Assembly (NCBI GenBank): GCA_039916225.1
Contig: JBDSLU010000060.1
Span: 1-7,054, forward strand
Direction of reading: 5' to 3'
DNA from: JBDSLU01 sp039916225
Lineage (GTDB): Bacteria > Acidobacteriota > Vicinamibacteria > Vicinamibacterales > Vicinamibacteraceae
DNA length: 7,054 nucleotides
The position numbers and the translations under genes are program-made. Position 1 is the first letter of the stretch; every line of letters starts with the position of its first letter. Below, one piece after another: positions 5,348 through 7,054 of the stretch. The notes beneath the pieces were generated by a model. The model had not been told where the DNA came from. It saw nothing but the letters and a program-made list of their open reading frames with translations, and searched no databases.

Positions 5348-5832
5348 GTCGATCTCCCTGGCAGCGCCGGGGCCAACGTGGCCCCGAGCTTGAGCCGGGC
5401 GCGGTGGACGCGGATCTTCACCGTCCCGACCGACAGCCCGAGCATCCGTCCAATCTCTTCGTAGGCCACGCCCGCGGCAGCCAGCAGCAGCGGCTCCCGG
5501 TACTCGGCCGTCAGCGCCCGCACCGCCGCGAGCGTCCGGCCCAGCTCGAGCCGAGCGTCGGCGTTGGGTGGGACCGGCGTCTCGGGCACGTCCCCGTCCG
5601 ACATCCGGCTGGCGAGGCGCGCCCGGTCGCGCGCCAGGTTCCGGGCGATGGCCAGCAGGTAGGCCTTGGCGGTCTCGACCCGGATCGCGTCGCGGCCGGT
5701 CCAGGCGCGCAGGAACGTCTCCGACGTGATGTCGGCGGCCGCATCGTCGCTGCCGGTCAGGAAACGCGCGAAACGATGGACGTCCTTTGCGTACGCGTCG
5801 TAGAGGCTGTGGAACGTCGTCACCTGAGCCAC
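5344..5832 (-). CDS. ECF-type RNA polymerase sigma factor (sigma-70 family)
   Basis: 162 residues with only regions 2 and 4, as in ECF sigmas. Region 2 spans about 7-72: FHSLYDAYAKDVHRFARFLTG, then DAAADITSETFLRAW (30-44, polymerase and -10 contact) and AKAYLLAIARNLARDRAR (55-72). An acidic, proline-rich linker (78-96) joins region 4 (about 97-149), whose helix-turn-helix is YEEIGRMLGLSVGTVKIRV (124-142) followed by the basic HRARLKL. It would direct polymerase to a small regulon under control of the membrane protein encoded just downstream, whose start codon overlaps its stop. The start is GTG 5832; GTG 5823 is possible, and neither has a good ribosome-binding site. It is divergent from gltX with 49 bases between. 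The stimulus and regulon cannot be read from this window; GAAC before the start may be a self-promoter relic but lacks a good -10. Confidence 0.93.
   Translation of the reverse strand: MAQVTTFHSLYDAYAKDVHRFARFLTGSDDAAADITSETFLRAWTGRDAIRVETAKAYLLAIARNLARDRARLASRMSDGDVPETPVPPNADARLELGRTLAAVRALTAEYREPLLLAAAGVAYEEIGRMLGLSVGTVKIRVHRARLKLGATLAPALPGRST
5354..5360 (-). promoter_or_regulatory. Shine-Dalgarno of the membrane-protein gene, inside the sigma gene
   Basis: CAGGGAG on the minus strand lies 6 bases before ATG 5347, within the last codons of the sigma gene. With the ATGA overlap it indicates coupled translation of both proteins in a set ratio. Confidence 0.65.
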
Positions 5833-5846
5833 CGTCGAGGAGGATA

Positions 5847-5864
5847 CGGAGTTCGGTCCCTCCG
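5847..5864. promoter_or_regulatory. Inverted repeat in the sigma/gltX divergent gap
   Basis: CGGAG (5847-5851) and CTCCG (5860-5864) flank 8 bases in the 49-base gap between the divergent sigma and gltX genes. It could be a regulator site for either gene. The arms are short and GC-rich, so chance is a serious alternative. Confidence 0.2.
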
Positions 5865-5881
5865 GTTACACTCCGATTGCT

Positions 5882-7054
5882 GTGATTCGCGTACGTTTCG
5901 CCCCGTCTCCCACCGGCTACCTGCACGTCGGCGGTGCCCGCACCGCGCTCTTCAACTGGCTGCTCGCCCGCCGCGACGGCGGCGTCTTCGTGCTGCGCAT
6001 CGAGGACACCGACGCCGAGCGATCGTCCGACGAAATGGTCGAGGGCATCCTGCAGGGGATGCGCTGGCTGGGGATGAACTGGGACGAAGGGCCGGAGGTG
6101 GGCGGCGCGCACGGGCCCTATTTCCAGTCGCAGCGCTTCGTCCGGCACAGCGCGGTCGCCGAGCAGCTCGTCGCGTCAGGCCACGCCTATTACGACTTCA
6201 CGCCGCCCGAGAAGTACGACGAGGCGCGCAAGGCGGCCGAGGGCCGCGGCGAAGTGTGGCGCTACGTCCGCCGCGAGTGGGCCGTGTCCGAGGCCGAGGC
6301 GCGCGACATGGCGGCGAACGGCACGCCGCGTGCGATCCGCTTCAAGGTGCCCGAGGGCCGGACCAGCTTCACCGATCTGGTCAAGGGCACGATCGCCTTC
6401 GACAACACCAGCATCGACGACTTCGTCATCGTCCGCCGCGACGGCCAGCCGATCTATCACCTGTCGGTGGTGTGCGACGACGTCGACATGGCGATCACGC
6501 ACGTCATCCGCGGCGACGATCACGTCTCGAACACGCCGAAGCACGTGCTGCTGTTTGGCGCGATGGGCGCGCCGGTGCCGGCTTTCGCGCACGTGCCGAT
6601 GATCCTCGGCCCCGACAAGAAGCGCCTGAGCAAGCGGCACGGCGCGACGTCGGTCCTCGAGTACAAGGCGCAGGGCTACCTGCCCGAGGCGATGCTGAAC
6701 TTCCTCGCGCTGCTCGGGTGGTCGCCCGGCGACGACAGCGAGCTGCATTCGGTCGACGACCTCACCGCGCGGTTTGCGCTCGATGGCATCGGCTCGGCCA
6801 GCGCCGTGTTCAACACCGAGAAACTGGACTGGATGAACAGCCAGCACATCATGCGCATGGACACGCGCGAGCTGGCGACGCGCGTCGAGCCGTTCCTGCG
6901 TGACGCCGGCGTGTGGCAGGCCGACTACGCCGGCGCGCGGCAGGACTGGTTCTGCGCCGTCCTCGAATTGTTCAAGCCGCGCGCCAAGCGCCTGACCGAG
7001 TTCGTCGAGCGCGGCAAGCCGTTCTTCGCCGACGTGACCGAATACGACGCGGCG
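5882..7054 (+). CDS. gltX: Glutamate--tRNA ligase (GluRS), N-terminal 391 codons
   Basis: A class I aminoacyl-tRNA synthetase that charges tRNA(Glu) with glutamate in the cytosol. The frame is open from GTG 5882 to the window end, so the C-terminal part is missing (bacterial GluRS is usually near 470-500 residues). The N-terminus VIRVRFAPSPTGYLHVGGAR contains the HIGH-class signature as HVGG (residues 15-18); RIEDTD follows near residue 40; YHLSVVCDDVDMAITHVIRG is the conserved catalytic-core segment, and KRLSK (247-251, within DKKRLSKRHGA) is the KMSKS loop. LNFLALLGWSPGDD and FNTEKLDWMN mark the start of the stem-contact and anticodon-binding regions. The GTG start matches the family N-terminus exactly. 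No Shine-Dalgarno is seen; TACACT at 5867-5872 could be a -10 that places transcription at or near the start codon. Whether it also misacylates tRNA(Gln) cannot be judged here. Confidence 0.97.
   Translation, partial: MIRVRFAPSPTGYLHVGGARTALFNWLLARRDGGVFVLRIEDTDAERSSDEMVEGILQGMRWLGMNWDEGPEVGGAHGPYFQSQRFVRHSAVAEQLVASGHAYYDFTPPEKYDEARKAAEGRGEVWRYVRREWAVSEAEARDMAANGTPRAIRFKVPEGRTSFTDLVKGTIAFDNTSIDDFVIVRRDGQPIYHLSVVCDDVDMAITHVIRGDDHVSNTPKHVLLFGAMGAPVPAFAHVPMILGPDKKRLSKRHGATSVLEYKAQGYLPEAMLNFLALLGWSPGDDSELHSVDDLTARFALDGIGSASAVFNTEKLDWMNSQHIMRMDTRELATRVEPFLRDAGVWQADYAGARQDWFCAVLELFKPRAKRLTEFVERGKPFFADVTEYDAA

Noticed and set aside
5348..6148. Extension of the membrane-protein gene upstream to 6148
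   Set aside because: This part is antisense to gltX and out of frame with the sigma gene; the ATGA overlap and SD at 5354-5360 fix the start at 5347.
5164..6903. 579-codon plus-strand frame spanning the sigma gene and gltX
   Set aside because: It is an arginine-rich shadow; the true frame from 5882 gives an unmistakable glutamyl-tRNA synthetase.
1..7054. Defence, toxin-antitoxin, biosynthetic or mobile system
   Set aside because: No transposase, integrase, nuclease, toxin-like small gene pair, CRISPR repeat or tRNA was seen; all genes belong to known families.

Overview
This is a GC-rich bacterial window with dense coding and short intergenic gaps. The best phylogenetic clue is a large two-lobed FtsX/MacB-type permease with the prefix domain and the lack of a partner ATPase typical of 'ADOP' permeases (acidobacterial duplicated orphan permeases), linked to a PadR regulator. 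With a secreted DUF1080 protein and an ECF sigma/membrane-protein pair, this points to Acidobacteriota, perhaps a Vicinamibacteria-like lineage. The phylum assignment is inference from gene content.

Layout. Bases 1-161 (minus) are the start of a dihydrofolate-reductase-family (RibD C-terminal-like) gene that leaves the window. Bases 162-296 are a non-coding gap with three inverted repeats. Bases 297-4032 (minus) hold three genes read in the order secreted methyltransferase, ADOP permease, PadR regulator. The permease stop and padR start are 3 bases apart, so these two are almost certainly co-transcribed. A 65-base divergent gap follows, then a plus-strand gene for a secreted DUF1080 (3-keto-disaccharide hydrolase domain) protein at 4098-4871. 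Convergent to it, at 4919-5832 (minus), is a two-gene operon: an ECF sigma factor and a small two-helix membrane protein placed as its anti-sigma factor, joined by an ATGA stop/start overlap. A 49-base divergent gap separates the sigma gene from gltX (glutamyl-tRNA synthetase), which starts at 5882 on the plus strand and runs off the window end.

How the parts may work together. The ADOP-PadR pair looks like an autoregulated membrane module: PadR would sense a ligand and repress a permease whose ATPase, if it has one, is encoded elsewhere. The sigma/anti-sigma pair is a likely envelope-signalling switch. The methyltransferase and DUF1080 protein both carry Sec signal peptides. The gltX gene is housekeeping.

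I found no RNA gene, CRISPR array, insertion sequence or clear horizontal island. I see no convincing new multi-gene system. The points most worth following are a candidate operator shared by the methyltransferase and permease starts, a possible second translation start inside the permease gene, a methyltransferase with an export signal, and a cysteine-free anti-sigma candidate.
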